Source: Streptomyces flaveus (GTDB lineage Bacteria > Actinomycetota > Actinomycetes > Streptomycetales > Streptomycetaceae). From it: a stretch of DNA of 64,000 bases. How positions within the stretch are numbered: the stretch's first letter is position 1; every line of letters starts with the position of its first letter. Positions 21,584 through 29,927 of the stretch are shown here, piece after piece. The translations under genes were made by a program, and so were the position numbers. The stretch covers positions 1 to 64,000 of the forward strand of contig NZ_BMPQ01000003.1 of assembly GCF_014647675.1 (NCBI RefSeq), in the 5' to 3' direction. A model generated the notes under the pieces. That model saw nothing but the letters and a program-made list of their open reading frames with translations. It made no database searches and was not told the DNA's origin.

Positions 21584-22391
21584 AGCGTTCCTCCATCACC
21601 CGCCGGATCAGCTCCGCCGAGTCCCTGAGGGAGAGGGCGGCGGCCTGAAGATGATCGTAACGGAGTGAGCAGTCCTTGACGGTGTCCGGGTTGGCGGTCG
21701 GATGCCCGCTGCCGTAGCCCTCGGTGTAGACGATGTCCGGATCGCTCGCGAAGCGGTAGAGGTTGAACGAGCCTTGGAGCCCCGCGTGCGCGCCTGCCGA
21801 GTACGGCAGCACTTGGATGTTGATCCGGGGATTGCCTTCGAAGGACAACAGGCGGGCCAGTTGCGCGCGCATGGTCTCGGGTCCGCCGATCTCCTGGTGC
21901 AGCGCGGCCTCGCTGATGACCGCCCAAAAGACCGGCGGCTCGTTCTTCTCGAAGATGCGCTGACGGGCCATGCGTACGGCGGTGCGGTCGTCGAGGTCGG
22001 TCTGGTCCAGCGAACCGAGCACGGCACGCGCGTATGCCTCGGTCTGGAGGAGCCCGTGGACCATGTGCGTCTGGAAGGTGCAGATCTCAAGGGCCCGAGC
22101 CTCCAACTCCGCCACTTGTTGGAACCAGGCCGGAAGTTGACTGCGCATCACAAGGTCGACCAGTCGCGTCAGCAGCCCGCCCGTCCCCAGCGCAGCGTCC
22201 ACCCGCTCGCTGAATGTCGGGGTCGGCAGCTTCCGCGCCGTCTCGATCTGGCCGATCAGCGAGCCGGTGTAGTTGACGATTTCGCCGAGCTGCTTCTGCG
22301 TCAGCCCGGCGGCTTCGCGGTGGCGGCGCAGCTCGAAGCCGTAGTAGTCGAGCGGCGAAGCGCCTGGGTCGAGGATGTTGATGTGGGTCAC
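21543..22391 (-). CDS. WhiJ-like XRE regulator with DUF5753 domain
   Basis: A 282-residue DNA-binding protein. The helix-turn-helix is at about 18-72: FELRRHREAAGLTQKQLGEI, then YTGSLIGQIETARKLPT. The remainder is the DUF5753 domain, with WFQQVAELEARALEICTFQ, VHGLLQTEAYARAVL and the VLPYSAGAHAGLQGSFNLYRF core. This is the WhiJ/AbaA-type family that governs development and antibiotic production in Streptomyces. GTG 22391 has GAGAGGGG upstream; longer in-frame extensions to 22775 are antisense to the next gene and rejected. DUF397 and anti-sigma-like genes flank it as at the whiJ locus. Confidence 0.9.
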   Translation of the reverse strand: MTHINILDPGASPLDYYGFELRRHREAAGLTQKQLGEIVNYTGSLIGQIETARKLPTPTFSERVDAALGTGGLLTRLVDLVMRSQLPAWFQQVAELEARALEICTFQTHMVHGLLQTEAYARAVLGSLDQTDLDDRTAVRMARQRIFEKNEPPVFWAVISEAALHQEIGGPETMRAQLARLLSFEGNPRINIQVLPYSAGAHAGLQGSFNLYRFASDPDIVYTEGYGSGHPTANPDTVKDCSLRYDHLQAAALSLRDSAELIRRVMEERYGGQLDADGDPVA

Positions 22392-22484
22392 GCGGCGATC
22401 CCCTCTCGCGCAACTCGGCCCACTGCGGGACCGGTTGTATCCATTCAGTAGCCGAGAGTAGTTGCGCTGGGTCACTCTCGTGGT

Positions 22485-22919
22485 GTGAACGAACACATTC
22501 CTCCCACGCTCCCGGGCTTCCTCATGAGCCCCCGCCCCGCCCAGTACCGCATGCGACTCACCGCAGGCGACCACTCGGCGCTGTACATCCGCCGCATCGT
22601 CCGCTCGCTTCTCGACGAGTGGGACATGGCCGAGCTGTCCGACGCCGTGGAACTCGGCGTGACCGAGCTGATCGCCAATGTCGTACGCCATGTCCCGGAC
22701 CGGCGGTGCGAGTTGCTGTTGCTGCGGCAGGGGGCGGCGGGGGTACGGGTGGAGGTCACGGACGGCTCGCCCCAACTGCCAACCACGTCAGCCGAGTTGT
22801 CGATGGAGTCGGAGGGTGGGCGCGGGCTGGTCCTGCTCGATGCGGTGGTCGCGAAGTGGGGCGTGTGGCCGGAGGCCGGGGGCGGCAAGACGGTGTGGTT
22901 CGAGTGCGGGGAGCGATGA
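22485..22919 (+). CDS. HATPase_c_2 anti-sigma-factor-like ATP-binding protein
   Basis: A 144-residue GHKL ATPase of the RsbW/SpoIIAB type. The N-box is AVELGVTELIANVVRHV, the G1 box VEVTDGSPQLP and the G2 box EGGRGLVLLDAV. ATP-binding proteins of this kind beside WhiJ-like regulators (as SCO4544) are assumed to bind a sigma factor or act in the WhiJ circuit. GTG 22485 has no ribosome-binding site and may be translated from a leaderless transcript. It is divergent from the regulator with 93 bases between, so they probably share control elements. Confidence 0.85.
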   Translation: MNEHIPPTLPGFLMSPRPAQYRMRLTAGDHSALYIRRIVRSLLDEWDMAELSDAVELGVTELIANVVRHVPDRRCELLLLRQGAAGVRVEVTDGSPQLPTTSAELSMESEGGRGLVLLDAVVAKWGVWPEAGGGKTVWFECGER

Positions 22920-22964
22920 GTTTTCCTTGCCGCTGCCGTCATATACGACGAGGAGGTGTTGGCA

Positions 22965-23423
22965 ATGAGTGAATCGGCACGGCAGGAAGCCCTGGAGAGG
23001 CTGGACGTTCTGGTCGGCGAATAGGCGGTGGAGGCCGACTTTCCCGGTCTGGCCACCCCTGCTGCACGCAGCGTGTTCGAGTGGACACTGGACGGACGTT
23101 TCCTGGTCCAGCGCACGGAGATCTCGCTGGCCGAGGCCCCGGACAGCATGGCGATCGTCGCGGTCGACCCGGAGACGGGCACGTACACACAGCACTACTT
23201 CGACTCGCGGGGCGTCGTACGGGTGTACGCGATGACCTTCGCCGACGGGGTGTGGCGGCTGCTGCGGGAGGCGCCGGACTTTTCGCCACTGGCGTTCCGG
23301 CAGCGGTTCACCGGGCAGGTCGGCGACGACGGCAATACGATCCGTGGCGTCTGGGAGATGTCGTCGGACGGCTCGGCCGCATGGGAGAAGGACTTCGAGC
23401 TCACGTACCGAAGGAGCAGCTGA
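22965..23423 (+). pseudogene. Hypothetical protein interrupted by an amber codon
   Basis: ATG 22965 follows a strong AGGAGG and begins MSESARQEALERLDVLVGE. TAG then occurs at 23022-23024, and the frame continues as AVEADFPGLATPAARSVFEW to a natural stop at 23423 (152 codons in all). In related proteins of this kind the position would be Trp (LVGEW), one base from TAG. A downstream GTG at 23028 could give 131 residues but lacks a ribosome-binding site. The intact product would be a small soluble beta-barrel-like protein of the DUF1579 sort. It is recently inactivated, read through, or a sequencing error. Confidence 0.7.
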
Positions 23424-23424
23424 G

Positions 23425-23913
23425 ATGACTCCCGCTGGATCACCTGGATCACTTGGGTCACCTGCCGAGATCGCGCGCGGCATCATCGACGCGAGCCTGT
23501 ACATGGTGCTGGCCACCGCCGACGCGGCCGGACGGCCGTGGAGTTCGCCGGTGTACTTCGCTCACGTGGGGTGCCGCGAGTTCTTCTGGCTCTCCTCGCC
23601 CGAGGCCGTCCATTCATGCAACATCGCGGTGCGCCCCGAGGTGGGCATCGCGATCTTCGACTCGTCGGCCCCGATCGGCACCGGCCAAGGCGTCTACATG
23701 TCCGCAGTCGCCGAACCGGTGGACGGCCCCGGGCTCGAGCGCGCGATAGAGGTGTTCTCCCGCCGCTCCCTCTCACACGGAGACCGCGCCTGGACAGCCG
23801 CCGACGTGAACGAGATCTCCGGCCTGAGGCTGTACCGCGCGGTGGCCGACGACCACTCGATCCTGGCCAAGGATGGCCAACCGGACCATCGGGTCCCGGT
23901 CGACCTCGCTTGA
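23425..23913 (+). CDS. Pyridoxamine 5'-phosphate oxidase-fold protein
   Basis: A 162-residue split-barrel flavin-binding-type protein. SLYMVLATADAAGRPWSSPVYF is the first strand pair, then REFFWLSSPEAVHSCNIAVRPEVGIAIFD, then the YMSAVAEPVDG strand typical of PPOX/general stress family members. Such proteins bind FMN or F420; the cofactor cannot be told from the sequence. ATG 23425 has AAGGAG upstream, inside the end of the interrupted gene, so it was once co-translated with it. Confidence 0.82.
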   Translation: MTPAGSPGSLGSPAEIARGIIDASLYMVLATADAAGRPWSSPVYFAHVGCREFFWLSSPEAVHSCNIAVRPEVGIAIFDSSAPIGTGQGVYMSAVAEPVDGPGLERAIEVFSRRSLSHGDRAWTAADVNEISGLRLYRAVADDHSILAKDGQPDHRVPVDLA

Positions 23914-24038
23914 CCTGCTCCGTACCTGACCTACTCCGTCTCACCAGCCGGCCGGGCGCACATGGGAGCAGGCCACGTCCGCGGGCATGGTGTACCGGCT
24001 GCGAATGTGACAATGACGGGAGATCTGTAACAGCTGCG

Positions 24039-24344
24039 GTGCGGGAGTTCCAGCGGGGTGCGGTGCGGCTGCATATCCTGCACCACGCGGCCGAGGAGGA
24101 GATCCACGGCGCCTGGATGACCGAGGAACTGGCCCGCCACGACTACCAGATCAGCCCCGGCACCTTGTACCCGACGCTGCACCGGCTGGAGGCCGACGGG
24201 CTGCTGGTCTCCGAGCAGCGGGTGGTCGACGGCCGGGTCCGGCGCGTCTACCGGGCGACCGAGGCCGGGAAGCAGGCCCTCGCGCAGGACCGCAAGGCGC
24301 TCAAGGAACTGGCCCGCGAGGTCCTGGGCGACGAGGCGCCGTAG
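24039..24344 (+). CDS. PadR-family transcriptional regulator
   Basis: A 101-residue winged-helix regulator. REFQRGAVRLHILHHAAEEE (3-22) is helix 1, YQISPGTLYPTLHRLEADGL the recognition helix region, and RRVYRATEAGKQALAQ the wing and start of the dimer helix. It is minimal in length and lacks the longer C-terminal helices of large PadR proteins. GTG 24039 is the only in-frame start close to the fold; its ribosome-binding site is weak. The convergent two-component genes follow. The target is unknown; the palindromes at 26219-26287 are candidates. Confidence 0.8.
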   Translation: MREFQRGAVRLHILHHAAEEEIHGAWMTEELARHDYQISPGTLYPTLHRLEADGLLVSEQRVVDGRVRRVYRATEAGKQALAQDRKALKELAREVLGDEAP

Positions 24345-24373
24345 CGTCCTGGCCAGTCAACGGCGCGCTGGGG

Positions 24374-25036
24374 TCAGGAGTTGCGCGGGGCTACCAGGCC
24401 GGATTCGTAGGCAAGGACCACGAGCTGGGCGCGATCACGGGCGTGGAGCTTGGCCATGGCCCGGTTGATGTGGGTCTTGGCGGTCAACGGGCTGATGACC
24501 AGGCGGTCGGCGATCTCGTCGTTGGACAGGCCCTGTGCAGCCAGGGCGACGGCCTCGCGTTCGCGGCTGGTCAGCTCCTCCAGCCCGCTGCCGGCGCGGG
24601 TGGGGGGCGGCTGGGTGACGTACCGGTCGATGAGTTTGCGGGTGATCGCGGGCGCGAGCAGGGCGTCGCCGCGGGCGGCGACACGTACGGCGTGCAGGAA
24701 GTCCTCCGGCACGATGTCTTTGACAAGGAACCCGGCGGCGCCGGCGCGCAGCGCGTCGAAGACGTACTCGTCCATGCCGTAGTTGGTCAGCACGACGACG
24801 TGTACGCCGGCCAGGGCCGGGTCTGCGGCGATGCGCCGGGTCGCTTCGATGCCGTCCATGACGGGCATCTGGATGTCGATGAGCACGACGTCGGGCAGCT
24901 GCTCCTTGATGAGCGCCAGGCCCTCTTGGCCGTCGGCGGCCTCGGCCACGACCTCGATGTCGTCTTCGAGGTCGAGCAGCGCGCGGAAGCCGCTGCGGAT
25001 GAGCGGCTGGTCGTCGACCAGCAGGACCCGGATCAC
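24374..25036 (-). CDS. NarL/LuxR-type response regulator
   Basis: A 220-residue regulator. The receiver domain (1-120) has acidic pocket VDD (8-9), phospho-acceptor Asp54 in VVLIDIQMP, Thr in VVLTNYG and Lys in GFLVKDIVP. A LuxR helix-turn-helix occupies about 153-215 (LTSREREAVALAAQGLSNDE). Its GTG start overlaps the kinase stop (GTGA), so the pair is coupled. Confidence 0.92.
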   Translation of the reverse strand: MIRVLLVDDQPLIRSGFRALLDLEDDIEVVAEAADGQEGLALIKEQLPDVVLIDIQMPVMDGIEATRRIAADPALAGVHVVVLTNYGMDEYVFDALRAGAAGFLVKDIVPEDFLHAVRVAARGDALLAPAITRKLIDRYVTQPPPTRAGSGLEELTSREREAVALAAQGLSNDEIADRLVISPLTAKTHINRAMAKLHARDRAQLVVLAYESGLVAPRNS

Positions 25037-26160
25037 GACGCTCCGTTCGTGGGGAGTTCGGCCTGGACGGTGAAGCCGCCCGCGCTGCGCGGCCCGGTGC
25101 GCAATCGGCCGCCCAGGGCCGTGACGCGTTCGCGCATGCCGAGCAGCCCGAGGCCGGGCGTCGGCGCGGGGTGCGGGGTGGCCTTTCCGTTGTCGTCGAC
25201 GCGGATGGCGAGGGCGTCCGGCCGGTAGTCGATGAGCACCGAGGCAGTGGTTGCGGCGGCGTGCCGGGCGACGTTGGTGAGCGACTCCTGAACGATCCGG
25301 TAAGCGGTACGGCTCACTGTGGCCGGCACGGCGTGCGGATGTCCTTCGATCGTCAGCGTCGTCTCCAGGCCGGTTGTTTGGAACCCTTTCACCAGGTTCG
25401 AGATGTGGTCGAGTCCGTGCGGCGGGGTGGTGTCGTCGTCGCGCAGCGCCTCAAGGGTCGCGCGCAGCTCCCGGCTCGCCTCCCGGCCGGCCTGCTGGAT
25501 CGCGAGCAGGGCCTCTGGCACCTGCTCGCCCCGCCGCCGGGCCACGTGGACGGCGACCTCGGACTGCACCTTGATGACCGAGATCTGGTGGGTGAGCGAG
25601 TCGTGCAGCTCCCGCGCGATGCGCAGCCGCTCCTCGTCGGCCCGGCGCCTGGCGGTCTCCTCGCGGGTGCGCTCGGCCTCGTCCGCCCGCCGTTCGGCCT
25701 GCCGCACCGCCTCCCCCGCGGCGAAGGCGGCGATCAGCCAGGCGATCTCAAGGGTGTTCCGGGCCTGCGCCACGACCTCGCGCGCGGGCCCGTCGTGGAA
25801 GACCAGGGAGGTGAGGTGGAGCACGGCCACCAGGCCCACGGATGCGACCACTGCGACGGCGCGGTGCCCGGCACGTACCGCGCCGTAGACGGCGACCAGG
25901 TAGGAGACGGCGAGCACCTCGAACCCGGCCGCCAGATAGCCCACCGCAGACAGCCCGGTGAGGGCCAGGACCACGAGCGGTGCCCGGCGGCGCGCGGCCA
26001 GCGCCAGCCCGCCGGCCGCCAGCAGCACGGAGCCGAGCAACTCGCGGCCCCCGGCCGGGGGTGGCCCGGACAGCCCGGTGCCCAGCAGCAGCGCCGCCAC
26101 GCCCACGGCGATCGCCCAGTCGGTGACCGGGGCCGGGACAGCGAACCGTCCTTTGTCCAT
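25033..26160 (-). CDS. Sensor histidine kinase (HisKA_3 type)
   Basis: A 375-residue kinase. Five to six membrane spans occupy about 15-150, with almost no periplasmic domain, so it probably senses a membrane state or uses a partner. The dimerisation and phosphorylation helix contains ARELHDSLTHQISVIKVQSE with His186. The HATPase domain follows, with SLTNVARHAAATTASVLIDY (N-box) and GLGLLGMRERVTALGG (G2). It faces the DUF6223 membrane-protein gene across the palindromes at 26219-26287, which makes that protein a likely target. ATG 26160 is preferred over longer forms. Confidence 0.9.
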   Translation of the reverse strand: MDKGRFAVPAPVTDWAIAVGVAALLLGTGLSGPPPAGGRELLGSVLLAAGGLALAARRRAPLVVLALTGLSAVGYLAAGFEVLAVSYLVAVYGAVRAGHRAVAVVASVGLVAVLHLTSLVFHDGPAREVVAQARNTLEIAWLIAAFAAGEAVRQAERRADEAERTREETARRRADEERLRIARELHDSLTHQISVIKVQSEVAVHVARRRGEQVPEALLAIQQAGREASRELRATLEALRDDDTTPPHGLDHISNLVKGFQTTGLETTLTIEGHPHAVPATVSRTAYRIVQESLTNVARHAAATTASVLIDYRPDALAIRVDDNGKATPHPAPTPGLGLLGMRERVTALGGRLRTGPRSAGGFTVQAELPTNGAS

Positions 26161-26218
26161 GGGTGCACCGTAGCCGGGTGCGGTTGTGGGCGAGTCCGGC
26201 TCTTGGACGAGCGGTCGG

Positions 26219-26287
26219 CTACCGCGTATGCGGTACCGGCGCGCCGTCTGCCGCATCCGCGGCATCCGGATGCCGCGGATGCGGCAG
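26219..26287. promoter_or_regulatory. Perfect 40-bp palindrome plus a 16-bp palindrome
   Basis: 26248-26287 is an exact palindrome centred between 26267 and 26268. Each 20-base arm is built from smaller repeats of GCCGC/GCGGC and CATCCG. TACCGC-GTAT-GCGGTA at 26219-26234 is a second palindrome. Both lie in the 228-base space between the divergent kinase and DUF6223 genes and are probably operators for the response regulator or the PadR protein. Confidence 0.7.
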
Positions 26288-26388
26288 TGGAAAGTGCCTG
26301 CGTCTGCTGGACGATCGGCAGGAGGCCGGCGCGCATGCTCAAGACGCATCGAACCTCGCAGTCAGCGACGGAGAAGGAGGAGAGCGGC

Positions 26389-26763
26389 ATGAGTGCTTCA
26401 GCAGCGCTGATGGTGGCCGCCGAGGGCGGGATCATCGGCGACGGGCGGACCGGGGCCAACCTGGCCCTGGGGGTAGGGCTGCTCGGCCTGGCTATCGGCT
26501 GGCTGGCCCTGGCCCGCGCCGGCGGCCGGATCAGCATCGGCAACGCGCGCACCGGCGGGATGTCGGCCATCGCGGTGGGTCTGGCCGGCACGGCCCTCGC
26601 GGTGCTGCACCTGGCCACCTCCAGCGGCGGCCCCGGCACCGGCAACGGGCTCGTCGGCGCCATCGTCGCCGTCCCGCTGGGGCTGGGCGCCGCGCTCCTC
26701 GGCCGTCGGGCGCTGACCCGCTCCCGCGGCGCCGACCGGCCGATCGATCGGATGACCGTCTGA
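26389..26763 (+). CDS. DUF6223-like four-span membrane protein
   Basis: A 124-residue integral membrane protein. Predicted spans are at about 28-46, 59-75, 83-92 and 92-112. Small-residue-rich stretches (LALGVGLLGLAIGWLALARAG, GTGNGLVGAIVAVPLGLGAA) fit the DUF6223 family as I recall it, including the GPGTGNG loop. ATG 26389 follows GGAGGAG. It is divergent from the sensor kinase. DUF6223 has no known function; the layout suggests a membrane effector of the two-component system. Confidence 0.7.
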   Translation: MSASAALMVAAEGGIIGDGRTGANLALGVGLLGLAIGWLALARAGGRISIGNARTGGMSAIAVGLAGTALAVLHLATSSGGPGTGNGLVGAIVAVPLGLGAALLGRRALTRSRGADRPIDRMTV

Positions 26764-26774
26764 CCGCCACCGGG

Positions 26775-27345
26775 TCACGGCGTGCGTGCGGCCACCGCGC
26801 GCCGGACCCCGTAGGCGGCGGCACCGACAGCCAGCACTGCAGCCCCGGAGAGCACCGAGGACAGCGGCAGAGCGAAGGCCAGGAGCAGGCGCTGGCAAGC
26901 CCGACCACGGGGGTGATCCGCGCGGGACGGCCCTCCTGCGGCCGCAGGGTCCAGGCGCAGGCGTTGGCGACGGCGTAGTACGCCAGCACACCGAACGAGG
27001 AGAACCCGATCGCCCCGCGTACGTCCGTGGTCGCCGCCAGCAAGCGCCACCACCGCGCCGACCACCAACTCGGCGCGGTGCGGCACCTTGAACCGCAGGT
27101 GCACCGCGGTCACAGCACGCGGCAGGTGCCCATCACGGGCCATGGCCAGCGTGGTGCGGGAGACGCCGAGGATCAACGCGAGCAGCGAGCCGAGCGCGGC
27201 CACGGCAGCACCGACACGTACGACCGGTGTAAGCCAGTCGGCGCCTGTCGCCCTGGCCGCGTCCGACAACGGTGCGGCAGCCTCCGTCAACTCCTTCGGG
27301 CCGAGGACCGCCAGGACGGCGATGGCGACGGAGGAGTAGCACGTA
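26775..27345 (-). pseudogene. Decayed APC-family amino-acid permease (C-terminal half)
   Basis: Read on the minus strand, recognisable permease sequence switches frame twice. VRVGAAVAALGSLLALILGVSRTTLAMARDGHLP and KVPHRAELVVGAVVAL are in one frame. ATTDVRGAIGFSSFGVLAYYAV with ANACAWTLRPQ are in another, from about 27040. LLLAFALPLSSVLSGAAVL is back in the first. No N-terminal half exists beyond about 27345. It is a truncated, frameshifted transporter remnant. Confidence 0.75.
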
Positions 27346-27572
27346 CGGCCAGTTGCTCGCCCCGGGGCGGCCGGTGCGAGCATCAGCGCACAGGAAGCAT
27401 CCCTCCCGACAGCACCATCGCGTGGTGTTGCGCAACGACTACCAGGCGTTCGAGCCACTGGCACACCCGGCGGCCAACCGATGTCACAAATCGAGTCGCC
27501 GGCTTGTCATCCAGAGAACGGCATCCCACAACGGGGCGCCCAGCAACATCGTCCCCACAGAGCGGAGAGAAC

Positions 27573-27929
27573 GTGTTCGTCGCCTTCGTCACGGTCACCA
27601 TCCTCGGCGCGGTCTTCAACGGTGCCGCCGCTGTCACGTACCTGATCGGCCATGAATACCCCAAGACCCAGGCGGACATGAAGGGCATACCTCGGAAGTA
27701 TGTACCGGTGCTGGGCATGTTGCTGGCAGCGGGCACCGTGGGGCTGCTGGCCGGGCTCGCCGTTCCGCTACTGGGAACTCTCGCCGCCTCCGGCCTCGTG
27801 CTGTACTTCATCGGCGCAATCATCGCCCACCTGCGGGTGGGCTCCCGCGACATCGTAGGCGGGATCGCGTTCCTGGCCATCGCGGTGGCCGCCCTTACCC
27901 TGGGCCTGCTCTACCACGGTCTCTGGTGA
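27573..27929 (+). CDS. DoxX-like four-span membrane protein
   Basis: A 118-residue membrane protein with spans at about 3-24, 47-66, 70-90 and 95-115. HEYPKTQADMKGIPRKYVPV lies in the loop after span 1, as in small DoxX-like proteins. GTG 27573 has GGAGAG 5 bases upstream. It stands alone downstream of the permease remnant. DoxX-like proteins are linked to redox or membrane stress, but no specific role can be given. Confidence 0.72.
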   Translation: MFVAFVTVTILGAVFNGAAAVTYLIGHEYPKTQADMKGIPRKYVPVLGMLLAAGTVGLLAGLAVPLLGTLAASGLVLYFIGAIIAHLRVGSRDIVGGIAFLAIAVAALTLGLLYHGLW

Positions 27930-28070
27930 CCCGCGGGATCCACAGGTTGGCCATGGCCCTCGTCCTAGTTTCAGGACTCCTGACAAAAGTGGTGGGCTTG
28001 ACCTGGTCAGGGGTCGGTGCCGTGCACGAGGCCGCCGGGTGGCGGGACGCGGTCAGCCGCGTAATCGCAC

Positions 28071-28099
28071 GCGATAAACCTGGCCGCGATAAACCTGGC
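28071..28099. repeat. Two direct copies of GCGATAAACCTGGC
   Basis: Copies at 28071-28084 and 28086-28099 are identical and one base apart, in the 205-base gap before the phosphotransferase gene. It could be a tandem activator site; nothing else stands out in this gap. Confidence 0.6.
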
Positions 28100-28134
28100 G
28101 ACGTCGGCGATCATCCTCGGGATACTGGTCGCCC

Positions 28135-28884
28135 ATGGATGAGGTCAAAGTCGTCGTCGCCCATTCCGAGCGCGCGACTCTGCGCGTCGGTGACGTGTTC
28201 TTGAAGGTGGACGCCGATCAGGCGCGCATCGACGTCGAGGTCGATGCGATGGCCCTGGCGCCGGTCCCGACCCCGGAGGTCCTGTGGCGCAGGCCGCCCG
28301 TGCTCGCGATCGCCGCACTCCCGGGGACGACGCTCGGCCGCCTTGGCGGGCCGTCGACCGGGTCGCCGGCGGCGTGGGCCGCGGCGGGTGCCACCATCCG
28401 GAAGCTGCACGAAGCGCCCCTGCCGCCCCGGCCGGGCCGGGCCGGCCGGAGCGTCGTCGCGCTGGCGGCGGAACTCGACGACGAGTGCGAGTTGCTCGTG
28501 ACGAACGGTGTCCTGCCCGCCGACGTGGTCACCCGCAACCGCCAGGTCGCCGAGGCCGCGCTCCGGCCGTGGACTCCGGCGTTCACGCACGGCGACCTGC
28601 AGATCGCGCACGTCTTCGTCGACGGCGACGAGGTCACCGGCATCATCGACTGGTCCGAGGCGGGCCAGGGTGATGCCCTGTACGACCTCGCCACCTTCAC
28701 GCTCGGACACGAGGAGCACCTCGACGACGTCGTCGCCGGCTATGGCACCGACATCGACCTCGACGTGATCCACGCGTGGTGGTCGTTGCGAAGCCTGCTG
28801 GCGGTTCGCTGGCTGATCGAGCACGGCTTCGACCCGTTCGCGCCGGGCTGTGAGGTCGACGTGCTGAGATCCCGGATGCAGTGA
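28135..28884 (+). CDS. APH-family phosphotransferase
   Basis: A 249-residue aminoglycoside phosphotransferase-fold enzyme. The catalytic loop reads THGDLQIAHVFVDGDEVTGI, with His at the usual Asn position (HGDxxxxN). The metal-binding motif IIDWSEAGQGDALYDLA follows directly. The N-lobe is short, with FLKVDAD as the ATP-binding Lys strand. The His-for-Asn change occurs in some actinobacterial members and may tune the metal site. The substrate is unknown; aminoglycosides, choline or other small alcohols are possible. Its own resistance role cannot be inferred. Confidence 0.85.
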   Translation: MDEVKVVVAHSERATLRVGDVFLKVDADQARIDVEVDAMALAPVPTPEVLWRRPPVLAIAALPGTTLGRLGGPSTGSPAAWAAAGATIRKLHEAPLPPRPGRAGRSVVALAAELDDECELLVTNGVLPADVVTRNRQVAEAALRPWTPAFTHGDLQIAHVFVDGDEVTGIIDWSEAGQGDALYDLATFTLGHEEHLDDVVAGYGTDIDLDVIHAWWSLRSLLAVRWLIEHGFDPFAPGCEVDVLRSRMQ

Positions 28885-28932
28885 CCGATACGCGGACATA
28901 GAAGTACTGCCATCGAGGACGAGGAGGCGCAC

Positions 28933-29823
28933 ATGCGCGTGGGGATGACGGTATTGCCGGAGTATTCCGGGGAATCCGCCCGGAAGATCTGGGCAAGTGT
29001 CGAAGAGTACGGGTTCGACCACGGCTGGACTTTCGACCATCTGGGCTGGGACGGGCTGCTCGACGGCCCGTGGTACGGCACGGTGCCGACGCTGACCCTC
29101 GCCGCACTGGTCACGTCGCGGCTGGAGATCGGCACGCTTGTGGCCAGCCCGAATTTCCGCCACCCGGTGGCCTTCTCCCGCGACCTGATCGGCCTCGACG
29201 AGATCAGCGAAGGGCGTCTCACTCTCGGCGTCGGCGCCGGCGCGACGGGCGGGTACGACGTCGACGTTTTCGGGGCGGGAGCGCCGAAGAGCCGGGTTCG
29301 CAGGTTCGGCGAGTTCGTCGAGCTGCTCGATCGGCTCCTGCGCGAGGACCATGTCTCCTTCCAGGGTGACTACTACTCCGCCGTCGACGCTCGTTCGGTG
29401 CCCGGGTGCCGGCAGCGGCCGCGGCTGCCGTTCATAGTGGCGGCCAACGGTCCCGGGGCAGCGTCTGTCGCGGCGCGGTACGGGCAGGGGTGGGTGACGA
29501 TCGGCGGGATGGCGGAGCGGCTCGACGCGTGGTGGGGTCTTGTCTCGGAGGCGAGCGACCGGATGACGGCTGCCCTTGCGACGCACGGACGCGAGGCCGA
29601 TCCGCAGTTCCGGCGGGTGCTGCAGACCGATGCCGCACCGGTGCTCAGTATCCAGTCGGCCGACTGCTTCGACGATTTTCTGGGCCGGGCCGACGAGCTG
29701 GGGTTCACCGATGTCGTCGCCCCGTGGCCGCGTGCGCAGGGTCCCTTCTCCGCGCCGCGGTCGGTGGTCGACCGGATCGCCGCGGACGTTCTTCCCCGGT
29801 GGCGGACTTCAGGAAAGGACTGA
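28933..29823 (+). CDS. LLM-class flavin (F420-type) oxidoreductase
   Basis: A 296-residue luciferase-like TIM-barrel protein. Family segments are WTFDHLGWDG, SRLEIGTLVASPNFRHPVAFS, ISEGRLTLGVGAGATGGYDV and LPFIVAANGPGAASVAARYG. Most actinobacterial members of this group bind F420. The substrate is unknown. GAGGAGG lies 7 bases before the ATG. It is downstream of, and may be co-transcribed with, the phosphotransferase (48-base gap). Confidence 0.85.
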   Translation: MRVGMTVLPEYSGESARKIWASVEEYGFDHGWTFDHLGWDGLLDGPWYGTVPTLTLAALVTSRLEIGTLVASPNFRHPVAFSRDLIGLDEISEGRLTLGVGAGATGGYDVDVFGAGAPKSRVRRFGEFVELLDRLLREDHVSFQGDYYSAVDARSVPGCRQRPRLPFIVAANGPGAASVAARYGQGWVTIGGMAERLDAWWGLVSEASDRMTAALATHGREADPQFRRVLQTDAAPVLSIQSADCFDDFLGRADELGFTDVVAPWPRAQGPFSAPRSVVDRIAADVLPRWRTSGKD

Positions 29824-29927
29824 CCGTCACCAACGGTCGGGGCATCACAGCGATGCTCCTGACTGGCAGGCTTCGCCACTCAGGAAACTGCCCCAGAGGT
29901 CCAGAAGCCACTTTTTGTTAGGAGTCT

